NCBI GenBank assembly: GCA_965200525.1
Contig: OZ241368.1
Coordinates: 5,952,001 to 6,016,000 of the forward strand
Origin: JANNPJ01 sp965200525
Lineage (GTDB): Bacteria > Actinomycetota > Actinomycetes > Actinomycetales > Kineosporiaceae
DNA: 64,000 nucleotides
Direction of reading: 5' to 3'
Shown: piece after piece, positions 43,694-52,179 of the stretch
Position numbering within the stretch: the first letter of the stretch is position 1
Layout of the letters: each line of letters opens with the position of its first letter
Made by a program: the position numbers and the translations under genes
Notes under the pieces: model-generated
The model's database searches: none
Told to the model about the DNA's origin: nothing
What the model saw: only the letters and a program-made list of their open reading frames with translations

Positions 43694-45549
43694 CGCGAGC
43701 TCACCTCGCGGTCGGTGGCCTCGGCCAGATCGACGGCGGCCTCGACCTTGTTCTCGACCTCGGGGCCGGAGTTGAACGCCGTCCACATCCGGGCGTAGAG
43801 CCCGCCCGCGGCGACCAGGTCGGCGTGCCGGCCGTTTTCGATTACTCGACCCCCGTCCAGCACGACGATCTGGTCCGCCCCGACGACCGTCGAGAGCCGG
43901 TGCGCCACAACCACCAGCGTGCGCCCTCGAACCAGGCCGGACAAGGCGTCCTGCAGTGCGGCTTCGTTCTCGGGGTCGACGTAGGCGGTGGCCTCGTCCA
44001 GAACGACGATCGGCGCGTCCTTGAGCAGGGCCCGGGCGATGGACAGCCGCTGCCGCTCCCCGCCGGACAGCCGGGACCCGCGCTCGCCGATCCGGGTGGC
44101 GTAGCCCTGAGGCAGGTCGGCGATGAACTCGTGGGCCCGGGCCAGTCGGGCCGCGGCCTCCAGGTCGGCGTCGGAGGCGTCGGGCCGGGCCAGCCGTAGG
44201 TTGGCCGCGATCGTGTCGTCGAACAGGAAGGTCTCCTGGAGGACGAACGCCACCTGGGACATCAGCTGGCCGAACGGCATCTGCCGGACGTCGACCCCGC
44301 CGACCCGCACACTGCCCGCGTCGACGTCCCAGAACCGGCAGATCAGCGTGGCCAAGGTCGACTTGCCGGCCCCCGACGGCCCGACGATCGCGGTCATGGT
44401 TCCGGGCCGGGCCAGCACCGAGACGCCGGCCAGGGCGGGCACCGGCCGGCCGTCGAGGTCGGTGTGGGCGAAGTGGACGTCGCGCAGCTCGACCGACGGC
44501 TCACCCAGGACGGCCGGGCGGCTCGGCTGGGGGAGTACCTCGAGCCGGTCGAGGTCGGTGACCAGGGCGGCGCTCAGCCCGAGCCGGCCCAGCTGGGTGG
44601 TCAGCTGCATCAGCTTCAGCAGGGCGGAGGTGTGGCCGAGGCCGACCACCAGAAAGAAGATCAGGTCGGCGGTGCTCAGCCGGCCGGCCCGCCAGAGCAG
44701 CAGCCCGGCCGGCACGATCACCACCACGTTGCTCGCCAGCAGCGTGTAGAAGGCGGTGTAGAGCGGAACCAGGCGGCGTCCCCACTCGGCCTGGAACGTG
44801 GTGGCGGCGCGGATCGCGTCGGCGGTCTCGGTGAACAGGTCGTCGACCCGGTGGAAGGTGCGGATCACCGGCAGGCCCCGGACGAACTCGACCATCGAGC
44901 CGTTCATCCGGGCCATGGCGGCTCCGTAGGCCGCCGTCCGGGACGCGCCGATCCCGGCTCCCCGGATCATCAGCGGCACCGCGATCACGATCACGGACGC
45001 CGCGGCCAGGCCCATCCGCCAGTCGACCAGCAGCAGCCAGACCGTGGTGCCGAGCAGGATCCCGGCCGCCGAGATCAGGTCGGGGACGGCGTGGGCCAGG
45101 AACGACTCCAGCCGCTCGACGTCGTCGTTGAGGATGCGCTGCAGTTCGCCCGAGCGCCGCCGGGTGAGGTGGCCCAGCGGCACCTCGCCCAGTCGTCGGC
45201 CGATCCGCAGCCGCAGGTGCTCCAGGGTGGCGAACGCGGCCCGGTGCGACATCCAGGTCGACAGCCCGAGCAGGGCGGCCATCAGCAGCACCCCGGCCAG
45301 GGCGATCAGCACGTCGTCCCGGATCCGGGCCCGGAGTTGATCATGGTCGAGATCGCCCGCGACGACCCCGGTCAGCAGGTGCTGGACGGCCCAGTAGGGC
45401 AGCAATTGACCGGCCGTACCGACCAGGGCCAGCGCGGCCGAGGCCAGCAGGGCCCTCCGGCCGTGCCGGGCCAGAGGCCAGAGCAGGCGCAGGCCCTCGA
45501 GCGGGCTCGGCGCACGCTCGGACGACGGATTATCGATACTCGCGCTCAC
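43690..45549 (-). CDS. ABC transporter, fused permease/ATPase half
   Basis: GTG at 45549 (MSASIDNPSS; ribosome site GGGGGGAAGG) gives 619 residues. The six-helix membrane domain (about 30-330) is followed by the ATPase with Walker A VGPSGAGKSTLATLI, Q-loop AFVLQETFLF, signature RLSGGERQRLSIARAL, Walker B IVVLDEATAYVD and H-loop VVAHRLSTV. It is the first gene of the leftward operon ABC-ABC-NAS-like(-SARP). Whether the pair imports or exports cannot be decided from sequence; export of a drug-like product remains possible. Confidence 0.92.
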   Translation of the reverse strand: MSASIDNPSSERAPSPLEGLRLLWPLARHGRRALLASAALALVGTAGQLLPYWAVQHLLTGVVAGDLDHDQLRARIRDDVLIALAGVLLMAALLGLSTWMSHRAAFATLEHLRLRIGRRLGEVPLGHLTRRRSGELQRILNDDVERLESFLAHAVPDLISAAGILLGTTVWLLLVDWRMGLAAASVIVIAVPLMIRGAGIGASRTAAYGAAMARMNGSMVEFVRGLPVIRTFHRVDDLFTETADAIRAATTFQAEWGRRLVPLYTAFYTLLASNVVVIVPAGLLLWRAGRLSTADLIFFLVVGLGHTSALLKLMQLTTQLGRLGLSAALVTDLDRLEVLPQPSRPAVLGEPSVELRDVHFAHTDLDGRPVPALAGVSVLARPGTMTAIVGPSGAGKSTLATLICRFWDVDAGSVRVGGVDVRQMPFGQLMSQVAFVLQETFLFDDTIAANLRLARPDASDADLEAAARLARAHEFIADLPQGYATRIGERGSRLSGGERQRLSIARALLKDAPIVVLDEATAYVDPENEAALQDALSGLVRGRTLVVVAHRLSTVVGADQIVVLDGGRVIENGRHADLVAAGGLYARMWTAFNSGPEVENKVEAAVDLAEATDREVSSR

Positions 45550-45678
45550 CCTGAACGTGTCCTTCCCCCCGGATTCCGGCAGCCTATCGACCTTCCCCTG
45601 GGCCGATCGGGCCGAAACCACTACGCACGGTCAGCGGACGCGCGCAATTGTCACTCGATTGGTGCACGGCAGGAATAC

Positions 45679-45693
45679 TTGCACGCCGTGTAA
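45679..45693. promoter_or_regulatory. candidate TetR operator between the ABC operon and tetR
   Basis: TTGCACGCCGTGTAA is a 15-base inverted repeat (TT.CACG-c-CGTG.AA) 14 bases upstream of the tetR ATG and 130 bases upstream of the divergent ABC start. It is well placed for autoregulation by the TetR protein. Confidence 0.5.
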
Positions 45694-45706
45694 AGTTCTT
45701 CTCATC

Positions 45707-46330
45707 ATGCACGACATCTCCCCGGACGAGCCGGGCCGCCGCGAGCGCAAGAAGGCCGAGCAACGCCGGGCGTTGCAGCGGGCCGCGCTGCAGCTCACCG
45801 CCGAGCACGGGTACGACCACCTCACCGCCGAGGGCATTGCCGCCGCCTGCGACGTCTCCACCCGGACCTTCTTCAACTACTTCTCGTCCAAGGACGAGGC
45901 CCTGCTCGGCCCGGTGATGGACCATCGCCGGCAGCTGAGCACGTTCTTCGAGAGCCGCCCGGCCTCCGAGTCGGCGATCGACAGCCTGCGCCACGCCAGC
46001 ATCGAGCTGGCCCACGACGTGCTGCCGGACCGGGGCGACTGGAAGCTGCGCCGGCAGGTGTTCCAGGACAACCCGGTGCTGCTGCCCCGGGTTCACGCCG
46101 CCTTCGGCGAGGTCGAGCGGAACCTGACCAACGCGGTGGCCGAACGGCTCGGCCTCGACCCGCTCACCGACCCCTACCCGGCGCTGGTGGTGGCCCTGAC
46201 CATCGCCTCGCTGCGGGTCGGCTTCATGCACTCCCACGCTTCCGGCGCCGACGACGAGGACCTTCCCGCCTTCATCGCCCGGATGTTCGACGCCACCTTC
46301 GGTGGCCTGCTACTGAACCAGGAGATCTGA
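45707..46330 (+). CDS. TetR/AcrR family transcriptional regulator
   Basis: ATG at 45707 gives 207 residues. The N-terminal helix-turn-helix (AALQLTAEHGYDHLTAEGIA, AACDVSTRTFFNYFSSKDEA) is typical of TetR repressors; the ligand-binding half is variable. The stop lies 5 bases before the MFS gene, so it almost certainly controls that exporter and possibly the divergent ABC/NAS operon. Confidence 0.9.
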   Translation: MHDISPDEPGRRERKKAEQRRALQRAALQLTAEHGYDHLTAEGIAAACDVSTRTFFNYFSSKDEALLGPVMDHRRQLSTFFESRPASESAIDSLRHASIELAHDVLPDRGDWKLRRQVFQDNPVLLPRVHAAFGEVERNLTNAVAERLGLDPLTDPYPALVVALTIASLRVGFMHSHASGADDEDLPAFIARMFDATFGGLLLNQEI

Positions 46331-46335
46331 TCGCT

Positions 46336-47931
46336 GTGAATCCACAAACATCAACCGGGCCGGACGCCGCGCCGGGTCTGTCCCACAAGCAGATCCTGAC
46401 GATCCTGTCCGGGTTGCTGCTGGGCATGCTGCTGGCCGCCCTGGACCAGACCATCGTCTCCACGGCGATGCCGTCGATCGTCGGCGACCTGAACGGCCTG
46501 GAGCACATCGCCTGGGTGACCACCGCCTACCTGCTGGCCTCGACCGTCACCACCCCGATGTGGGGCAAGCTCGGTGACCTGTACGGGCGCAAGTACCTGT
46601 TCCAGGGCGCCATCGTGATCTTCCTGATCGGCTCGGTGCTGTCCGGGCTGGCTCAGAGCATGACCGAGCTGATCGCCTTCCGGGCGATCCAGGGTCTCGG
46701 CGCCGGCGGCCTGATGGTGCTGGCCCAGGCCTCGATCGCCGATGTCGTGCCGCCCCGCGACCGGGGCAAGTACCAGGGCTACTTCGGTGGCGTCTTCGGT
46801 CTGGCCAGCGTGCTCGGCCCGCTGATCGGCGGGTTCTTCACCGACCAGCTCTCCTGGCGCTGGGTGTTCTACGTCAACGTCCCGATCGCCGTCATCGCCC
46901 TGATCGTCACCACCGCCGTGCTGCCCAACACGATCGCCCGGGCCAAGCCGACCATCGACTACCTCGGCTTCGCCCTGCTCACCGGGGCGGTGTCCGGGCT
47001 GGTGCTGGTCACCACCTGGGGCGGCGCCCAGTACGCCTGGGGCTCGGCCACGATCATCTGGCTGGCCGCCGGCACCGTCGTCCTGACCGCCGTCTTCGTG
47101 ACCTGGCAGCGATTCAGCCGCGAGCCGGTGATGCCCCTGCAGCTGTTCCGCAACCGCACCTTCACCGTGGCCAGCGTGGTCAGCTTCATCATCGGCCTGG
47201 CCATGTTCGGCGCGATCATCTACCTGCCGCTGTACCTGCAGCTGGTGTCCGGGGCCTCGGCCACCAACTCCGGCCTGCTGATGCTGCCGCTGATGGCCGG
47301 CCTGCTGGTCGCCTCCATCGTCTCCGGCCAGGTGATCAGCAAGACCGGTCACTACAAGCCCTTCCCGATCGCCGGGACGGCGCTGGCCACGCTGGGCATG
47401 TTCCTGCTCTCCCGGCTCGACGTGAACAGCGCTCGGATCGAGGCCAGCGCCGACATGATCGTGCTCGGCGCCGGCATCGGCCTGGTCATGCAGGTGATGG
47501 TGCTGGCCACCCAGAACAGCGTCAACCGCGAAGACCTCGGCGTGGCCACGGCCACGGTCAGCTTCTTCCGCTCGGTCGGCGGATCGGTCGGGGTGGCCCT
47601 GTTCGGGGCCGTCTTCAACAATCACCTGGCGGCGAACCTGGCCTCGGCCGGCGGCGCGGCGCAGGCGGCCGGATCGTCGTCCGGGGTCAGCCTGCAGTCG
47701 ATCCGGGCCCTGCCCGCGGCGGCTCAGGTGATCTACAAGACGGCCTTCGCCGACGCCCTGTCCAGCGTGTTCCTGCTGGCCGTGCCGGTGGTGGTGCTGG
47801 CTTTCGCCCTGACCTGGCTGCTGCGCGAAGTGCCGCTGCGCAAGGCGCCCACGCCGGAGAAGGCGGGCGAGGCCCTGGCCGCCGACCCTGATCCGGCGCT
47901 CGGCGCGGCCCTCGCCGCCACCGAGGTCTGA
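46336..47931 (+). CDS. MFS exporter, DHA2 (EmrB/QacA) family, 14 TM
   Basis: GTG at 46336 gives 531 residues with about 14 hydrophobic helices. Motif A GKLGDLYGRK, LDQTIVSTAMPSIVGDL near residue 35, and motif C-like VLGPLIGGFFTDQLSWRW mark the DHA2 drug:H+ antiporters. With tetR it forms an inducible export unit. In staphylopine systems an MFS protein exports the metallophore, so export of the NAS-like product is possible but not shown. Confidence 0.92.
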   Translation: MNPQTSTGPDAAPGLSHKQILTILSGLLLGMLLAALDQTIVSTAMPSIVGDLNGLEHIAWVTTAYLLASTVTTPMWGKLGDLYGRKYLFQGAIVIFLIGSVLSGLAQSMTELIAFRAIQGLGAGGLMVLAQASIADVVPPRDRGKYQGYFGGVFGLASVLGPLIGGFFTDQLSWRWVFYVNVPIAVIALIVTTAVLPNTIARAKPTIDYLGFALLTGAVSGLVLVTTWGGAQYAWGSATIIWLAAGTVVLTAVFVTWQRFSREPVMPLQLFRNRTFTVASVVSFIIGLAMFGAIIYLPLYLQLVSGASATNSGLLMLPLMAGLLVASIVSGQVISKTGHYKPFPIAGTALATLGMFLLSRLDVNSARIEASADMIVLGAGIGLVMQVMVLATQNSVNREDLGVATATVSFFRSVGGSVGVALFGAVFNNHLAANLASAGGAAQAAGSSSGVSLQSIRALPAAAQVIYKTAFADALSSVFLLAVPVVVLAFALTWLLREVPLRKAPTPEKAGEALAADPDPALGAALAATEV

Positions 47932-47952
47932 CCGGCCCGGTCCGTCTCGGCC

Positions 47953-47987
47953 CGACGGCGTGCCCCCGGCTCGGGGGCGCGCCGTCG
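47953..47987. terminator. bidirectional hairpin terminator
   Basis: CGACGGCG...CCCCCG-gct-CGGGGG...CGCCGTCG forms a long GC stem with one internal mismatch between the convergent MFS and GNAT genes. Confidence 0.75.
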
Positions 47988-48000
47988 TCGTTCCGGGTGA

Positions 48001-48660
48001 TCAGGGGAGCGGGAAGCCGCTCTGGCGCAGGGTGTGCTGCACGATCGGGTCGGCGTCGTCCAGCTCGAAGCGGTAGCGGTAGACCGCCAGCACCAGTTGG
48101 CGCAGGTCGGCCCCGACGATGGGCCGGCTCGAGCGGCCGAGGTCGGCCGCCATCAGCCGCATCGGGTGCGGTCCGGCAGCGTCGGGGGTGTGATAGCCGC
48201 GGATCGGCAGGAGCCGGCCGCCGAGTCGGGTGTAGAACTTGATCCGGCGCAGCCGGAGGTGAACCTCGGCCTCGCCGGCACCGGACTCGGCCGGGTCCTC
48301 GACGTCCCAGATCAGTCGTCGGTGCCCGGCCTCGGTCATGGCCTGGAGCAACGTGGTGAAGGCGGCCGAGCCGAGGCCCCGGCCCCGGCTGCCGACCGCG
48401 AAGTAGCGCAAATAGATCCAGCCGGTCGGTCCGAGCCGGCGCAGCACCGCGAATCCGCAGGGCCCGGAGCTGTCTTCGCCGGCCAGGCCCTTCGCGGGGG
48501 CACCTTCATCGGCCTGGCCGTCACCGATCGCGGTGAGAAACTGATCGGCCAGCAACGACTCGAACGGCACCCGCAGCTCGGCCCGGAACGCGTCCTCGTA
48601 GATCGCCCGGACCTCGGCCAGGGCCGCCGGGTCGAGGTCGGCCGCCGGCACCAGCTTCAC
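48001..48660 (-). CDS. GNAT-family acetyltransferase-like protein
   Basis: GTG at 48660 overlaps the amidohydrolase stop (GTGA); the product has 219 residues. The acetyl-CoA-binding region is LRYFAVGSRGRGLGSAAFTTLL (R/Q-x-x-G-x-G/A pattern) and the segment RIKFYTRLGGRLLP is the usual helix before the last strand. The acceptor is unknown. It is the last gene of the five-gene leftward operon. Confidence 0.82.
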   Translation of the reverse strand: MKLVPAADLDPAALAEVRAIYEDAFRAELRVPFESLLADQFLTAIGDGQADEGAPAKGLAGEDSSGPCGFAVLRRLGPTGWIYLRYFAVGSRGRGLGSAAFTTLLQAMTEAGHRRLIWDVEDPAESGAGEAEVHLRLRRIKFYTRLGGRLLPIRGYHTPDAAGPHPMRLMAADLGRSSRPIVGADLRQLVLAVYRYRFELDDADPIVQHTLRQSGFPLP

Positions 48661-50252
48661 CGGAACACCCCTCCGATCATGGTTCGCAGCACCTCAATGT
48701 CTTTGATCCGGCTCGGGTCGACGGTGGTCGGGTTGTCGGACAGCACCACCAGGTCGGCCAGCTTGCCCGCCGTGATCGAGCCGAGCCGGCCCTCCTGGTG
48801 AGAGGCGTAGGCCGAGCCGAGCGTGTAGGCGGTCAGCGCCTCCCGGCCGGTCAGCGCCTCGGCCGGGCTGAACGGCCGGCCGGTGGCGGTGCGCTGGTTG
48901 ACCAGGTCGTGCATCCCGAGCAGGGGAGCCCCCTGCACCACCGGCCGGTCGGAGCTGCCCGGCAGCACCAGGCCGGCGTCGAGCAGGGTGCGCTGCCGGT
49001 AGGCCCACCCGACCCGGTCCGGCCCGAGGGCGTTGATCATGCCGTCGCCGATCTCGTTGACGAACCGCCCCTGGGGCACGCCGATCACGCCGAGTGCGGC
49101 CGCCCGGGCCACCTGGTCGGGGCGGGAGACGCCGAAATGCTCGATCCGGTGCCGGGGATCGGCCCGGGGGTAGCGCTGGGCCGCTGTGGCGTAGGCGTCG
49201 AGGACCAGGTCGATCGCGGCGTCCCCGATGGCATGGGTGGCCACCTGCCAGCCCGAGCGGTGGGCGGCGATGATGGTCGCGGTGAGCCGGCCGGCGTCGG
49301 CCTGGAGATAGCCGCGCTCGCCCGGGGTGTCGGCGAAGTCGCAGCCCATGGCCGCGGTGTGACCGATCAGGGAGCCGTCGGAGAAGATCTTGACCGGGCC
49401 GATCCGCAGCCAATCGTCGCCCAGACCGGTTCGGATGCCCAGGTCGAGGCCCAGCTCGAGGCCGTCGTCGGGGTGGCCGGCCAGTTCGTGCAGGGCGTCG
49501 GCGGCCACCATCAGCTCGACCCTGACCCGCAGCAGGCCCTGCTCCCGCGCACTCTGGTAGGCGGCCAGCTCGACCGGGCTCTTGCCGATCCAGCCGCCGC
49601 CGATGCCGGCCTCGACGCAGCTGGTGATGCCCTCGGTCAGGTACTGCCGGCCGGCCCGGTCGATCGCGTCGACCAGGGTGCTCACCGGGTAGGGCAGCAC
49701 CAGCGAGTTGACCAGCCCCTGGGCCTGCTCCTGGAGCAGCCCGGTGGGTCGCCCGGCATCGTCGGTGACGACCAGCCCGCCCGGCACCTCGCGGGCCTGC
49801 TCGGCGATCCCGAGCTCGGCCAGCACCGGCGTGTTCACCACGCACATGTGGCCGGAGGTGTGCCGGAGCCAGACCTTGCGGCCGGGGGCGACCCGGTCCA
49901 GGTCGTCGCGGGTCGGGTGGGCGCCGATCTTGTTCTGGTCGTAGCCGGCTCCGACCAGCCACTCGCCGGCCGGGACGGTGGCCGCGCGTTCGGCGATCGC
50001 GGCCAGCAGTTCGCTCATCCCGCCGACCCGCAGGTCGACCTCGGTCAGGGTGAGGCCGAACCAGGCCATGTGGTTGTGGGCGTCGTGGAATCCGGGGACG
50101 ACGGTCGCTCCGCCGAGGTCGATCACCTGCCGGGCGGGCACCTCGTCGTCCACGGCCACGATCCGGTCGCCGAGCACGGCCACCGAGCGGGCGTCGGGAC
50201 CGTCGAGGGTGACGACATCGGCGTTGCGCAGCAGCAGGTCGGCCTCGATCAC
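48657..50252 (-). CDS. amidohydrolase (YtcJ-like, DUF1445-free M38 metal hydrolase)
   Basis: GTG at 50252 overlaps the thioesterase stop (GTGA), giving 531 residues. The metal-binding HxH is in VVPGFHDAHNHMAWFG. Further family features are GPVKIFSDGSLIGHTAAM, VATHAIGDAAIDLVLDAY, HRIEHFGVSRPDQVARA, LPGSSDRPV and the C-terminal GSITAGKLADLVVLSDNP, which is typical of exo-acting amidohydrolases. It hydrolyses an amide or ester bond in the cytoplasm. Its operon partners suggest it acts on a product of acyl-CoA catabolism; substrate unknown. Confidence 0.9.
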   Translation of the reverse strand: MIEADLLLRNADVVTLDGPDARSVAVLGDRIVAVDDEVPARQVIDLGGATVVPGFHDAHNHMAWFGLTLTEVDLRVGGMSELLAAIAERAATVPAGEWLVGAGYDQNKIGAHPTRDDLDRVAPGRKVWLRHTSGHMCVVNTPVLAELGIAEQAREVPGGLVVTDDAGRPTGLLQEQAQGLVNSLVLPYPVSTLVDAIDRAGRQYLTEGITSCVEAGIGGGWIGKSPVELAAYQSAREQGLLRVRVELMVAADALHELAGHPDDGLELGLDLGIRTGLGDDWLRIGPVKIFSDGSLIGHTAAMGCDFADTPGERGYLQADAGRLTATIIAAHRSGWQVATHAIGDAAIDLVLDAYATAAQRYPRADPRHRIEHFGVSRPDQVARAAALGVIGVPQGRFVNEIGDGMINALGPDRVGWAYRQRTLLDAGLVLPGSSDRPVVQGAPLLGMHDLVNQRTATGRPFSPAEALTGREALTAYTLGSAYASHQEGRLGSITAGKLADLVVLSDNPTTVDPSRIKDIEVLRTMIGGVFR

Positions 50253-50662
50253 GGCGTGCTCCGGGCCAGTTCGGCGAACGTCTCGCGGTAGCGGTCGCTC
50301 CACGGGGCCGGCCGGCCGCTGTCCGGGTCGATCTTGACGATCACCCGGTGTCCGACGGCGTAGGTCACCTCGTCGCCGCAGCGGAAACCGTAGACGGCAC
50401 TGGTGGTTCCGATCCGGTCGGCGGACAGGGTGACCCTCAGCGGCCCGGGGGCACCGAACGGCGCCAGGAACTCCACGTGCAGCTCGCGCACGACGTAGTG
50501 CAGGTCGGGGTCGCGGTCGGAGTAGTGGCTCCAGCCGTGACCGAGCTGCTCGAACAGCGCCGACTGGGCCCGCTCGACGTGGACCGCGAACCGGGCGTTG
50601 TGCAGCGAGCCGTTGAGGTCGAGTTCGTCGAAGAACACCGGACTGTCCCAGCTGAAGGTCAT
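50249..50662 (-). CDS. acyl-CoA thioesterase-like hotdog protein
   Basis: ATG at 50662 overlaps the ligase stop (ATGA); product 137 residues. FFDELDLNGSLHNARFAVHVERAQSAL is the 4-hydroxybenzoyl-CoA thioesterase-type active-site segment (usual form D.DxxGHVNNxxY), though with Leu-His in place of the common His-Val. ELHVEFLAPF follows. It would cleave acyl- or aroyl-CoA made by the neighbouring ligase and hydratase. Confidence 0.85.
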   Translation of the reverse strand: MTFSWDSPVFFDELDLNGSLHNARFAVHVERAQSALFEQLGHGWSHYSDRDPDLHYVVRELHVEFLAPFGAPGPLRVTLSADRIGTTSAVYGFRCGDEVTYAVGHRVIVKIDPDSGRPAPWSDRYRETFAELARSTP

Positions 50663-52179
50663 GGCCGGGCCTCCTGGAGGGCGTGCTTGGCCACCCGTTC
50701 GGACGGCGTGCGGGGCAGATCCTCGCGGAACTCCCAGTACCGGGGCACCTTGAACGGGGCCAGCCGCTCGGCGCACCAGGTGATGAGCTCGTCGGCGGTG
50801 ACGGGCCCGGCGCCGGGGCCCCCGACGGTCGAACCCTCAGCGGTGGCGACCACGGCGTCCGAGACGACCACGGCCTCCGAGGCGACCACAAACGCCTTGA
50901 CCTCCTCGCCGCGCAGCTCGTCGGGCACCCCGATCACCGCGGCCAGGGCCACCCGGGGGTGGCTCATCAGCACCTGCTCGACCTCGTGCGCAGCCACGTT
51001 CTCCCCGCTGCGGCGGATCATGTCTTTGATCCGGCCGAGGTGGTAGACCCGGCCGTGCTCGTCGATCCGGGCCAGATCGCCGGTCGGAAACCAGCCGCCG
51101 TCCAGGAACGGGCTCGGGTAGCCCAGGTAGCCGTCGAACAGGCCCGCCCCGCGCAGCCGCAGCTCGCCGTCGACCACGGCCACCTCGCGGTGCGCCGCCG
51201 GCCGGCCCAGGCAGCCGGTGCCGACCAGTTCGTCGTGCTCGGCCGGGCCGACCCGGATGTCGGCCCCGGTCTCGGTCATGCCGAACGCCTCGTACCAGCC
51301 GACCCCCCAGCGGGCTTCGAGTTCGGCGTGCCGCAGCGGGGGGATGGCCGAGCACTGCACGGCCCGGACCCGGTGGGCGCGATCGAGCGGATCGACCGGC
51401 ATGGCCAGCAGCAGGGCCGGCATCGCGCCCAGGCAGTAGAAGTAGGTGACGGCGTGCTCGCGCACCCCGGCCCAGAATGTCGAGGGGTGAAAACCGTCGA
51501 GCACCACCAGTTCGGCCCCGGCCAGCAGGGCCGCGGCCACGTTCCACTGCGGGTCGACGTAGCTGAACGGCTGGGCCGTGAGCATCACGTCGTGCTCGCC
51601 GAGCCGCGGGAACTCCTCGACCAGGCTGGCCGCCAGGGTGATCCAGTAGGTGTGCGAGAGCAGGCAACCCTTGGGCGGGCCGGTGGTGCCCGAGGTGTAC
51701 TGCACGTTGACCACGGCGGCCGGGTCGACCGGCGGCTGGACGAAGCCCTCGACCGGTTCGAGCTCGTCGATCACCCAGACCCGGGACGGCGGCAGCACGG
51801 CCTGCAGCAGCGGCCCGAACTCGGCCCCGGCCACCGCGGCCACCGCGGCGGAGTCGCGCAGCAGGTGCTCGGCGTCGACGCTGCGGTAGCGGATGTTGAC
51901 CGGCACCATGGCCGCCCCCAGCCGGGCCAGGGCCAGCCAGATCAGCGGGAACTCGGGTTGGTTGGCGAGCATCACCGCGACCCGGTCGCCGGGCTGGACC
52001 CCGCGCCGGCGCAGGGCCTCGGCATACCCCGCGGACAGGCGCTCGACGTCGGCGAAGGTGAGCGCCGGACCCGGGTCGAAGCGCCAGGCGATCCGGTCGG
52101 GCGCCCGCTCGGCGGCCCGGGCCAGCGCGGTGATCAGGTCGGGGGCGGTGACCAGGTCGGGTGCGGTCGGCTCAGCCAC
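50659..52179 (-). CDS. AMP-dependent acyl-CoA synthetase/ligase
   Basis: GTG at 52179 gives 506 residues, overlapping the hydratase end by 8 bases. The AMP-binding signature is VQYTSGTTGPPKGCLLSH, then YEAFGMTETG, the hinge GWFPTGDLARID and GRIKDMIRRSGENVAA. The catalytic Lys near the end is expected in LPRTPSERVAKHAL. It activates a carboxylic acid to its CoA thioester; the gene closest in layout is a carnitine/crotonobetaine or fatty-acid type ligase, but the substrate is not known. Confidence 0.92.
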   Translation of the reverse strand: MAEPTAPDLVTAPDLITALARAAERAPDRIAWRFDPGPALTFADVERLSAGYAEALRRRGVQPGDRVAVMLANQPEFPLIWLALARLGAAMVPVNIRYRSVDAEHLLRDSAAVAAVAGAEFGPLLQAVLPPSRVWVIDELEPVEGFVQPPVDPAAVVNVQYTSGTTGPPKGCLLSHTYWITLAASLVEEFPRLGEHDVMLTAQPFSYVDPQWNVAAALLAGAELVVLDGFHPSTFWAGVREHAVTYFYCLGAMPALLLAMPVDPLDRAHRVRAVQCSAIPPLRHAELEARWGVGWYEAFGMTETGADIRVGPAEHDELVGTGCLGRPAAHREVAVVDGELRLRGAGLFDGYLGYPSPFLDGGWFPTGDLARIDEHGRVYHLGRIKDMIRRSGENVAAHEVEQVLMSHPRVALAAVIGVPDELRGEEVKAFVVASEAVVVSDAVVATAEGSTVGGPGAGPVTADELITWCAERLAPFKVPRYWEFREDLPRTPSERVAKHALQEARP

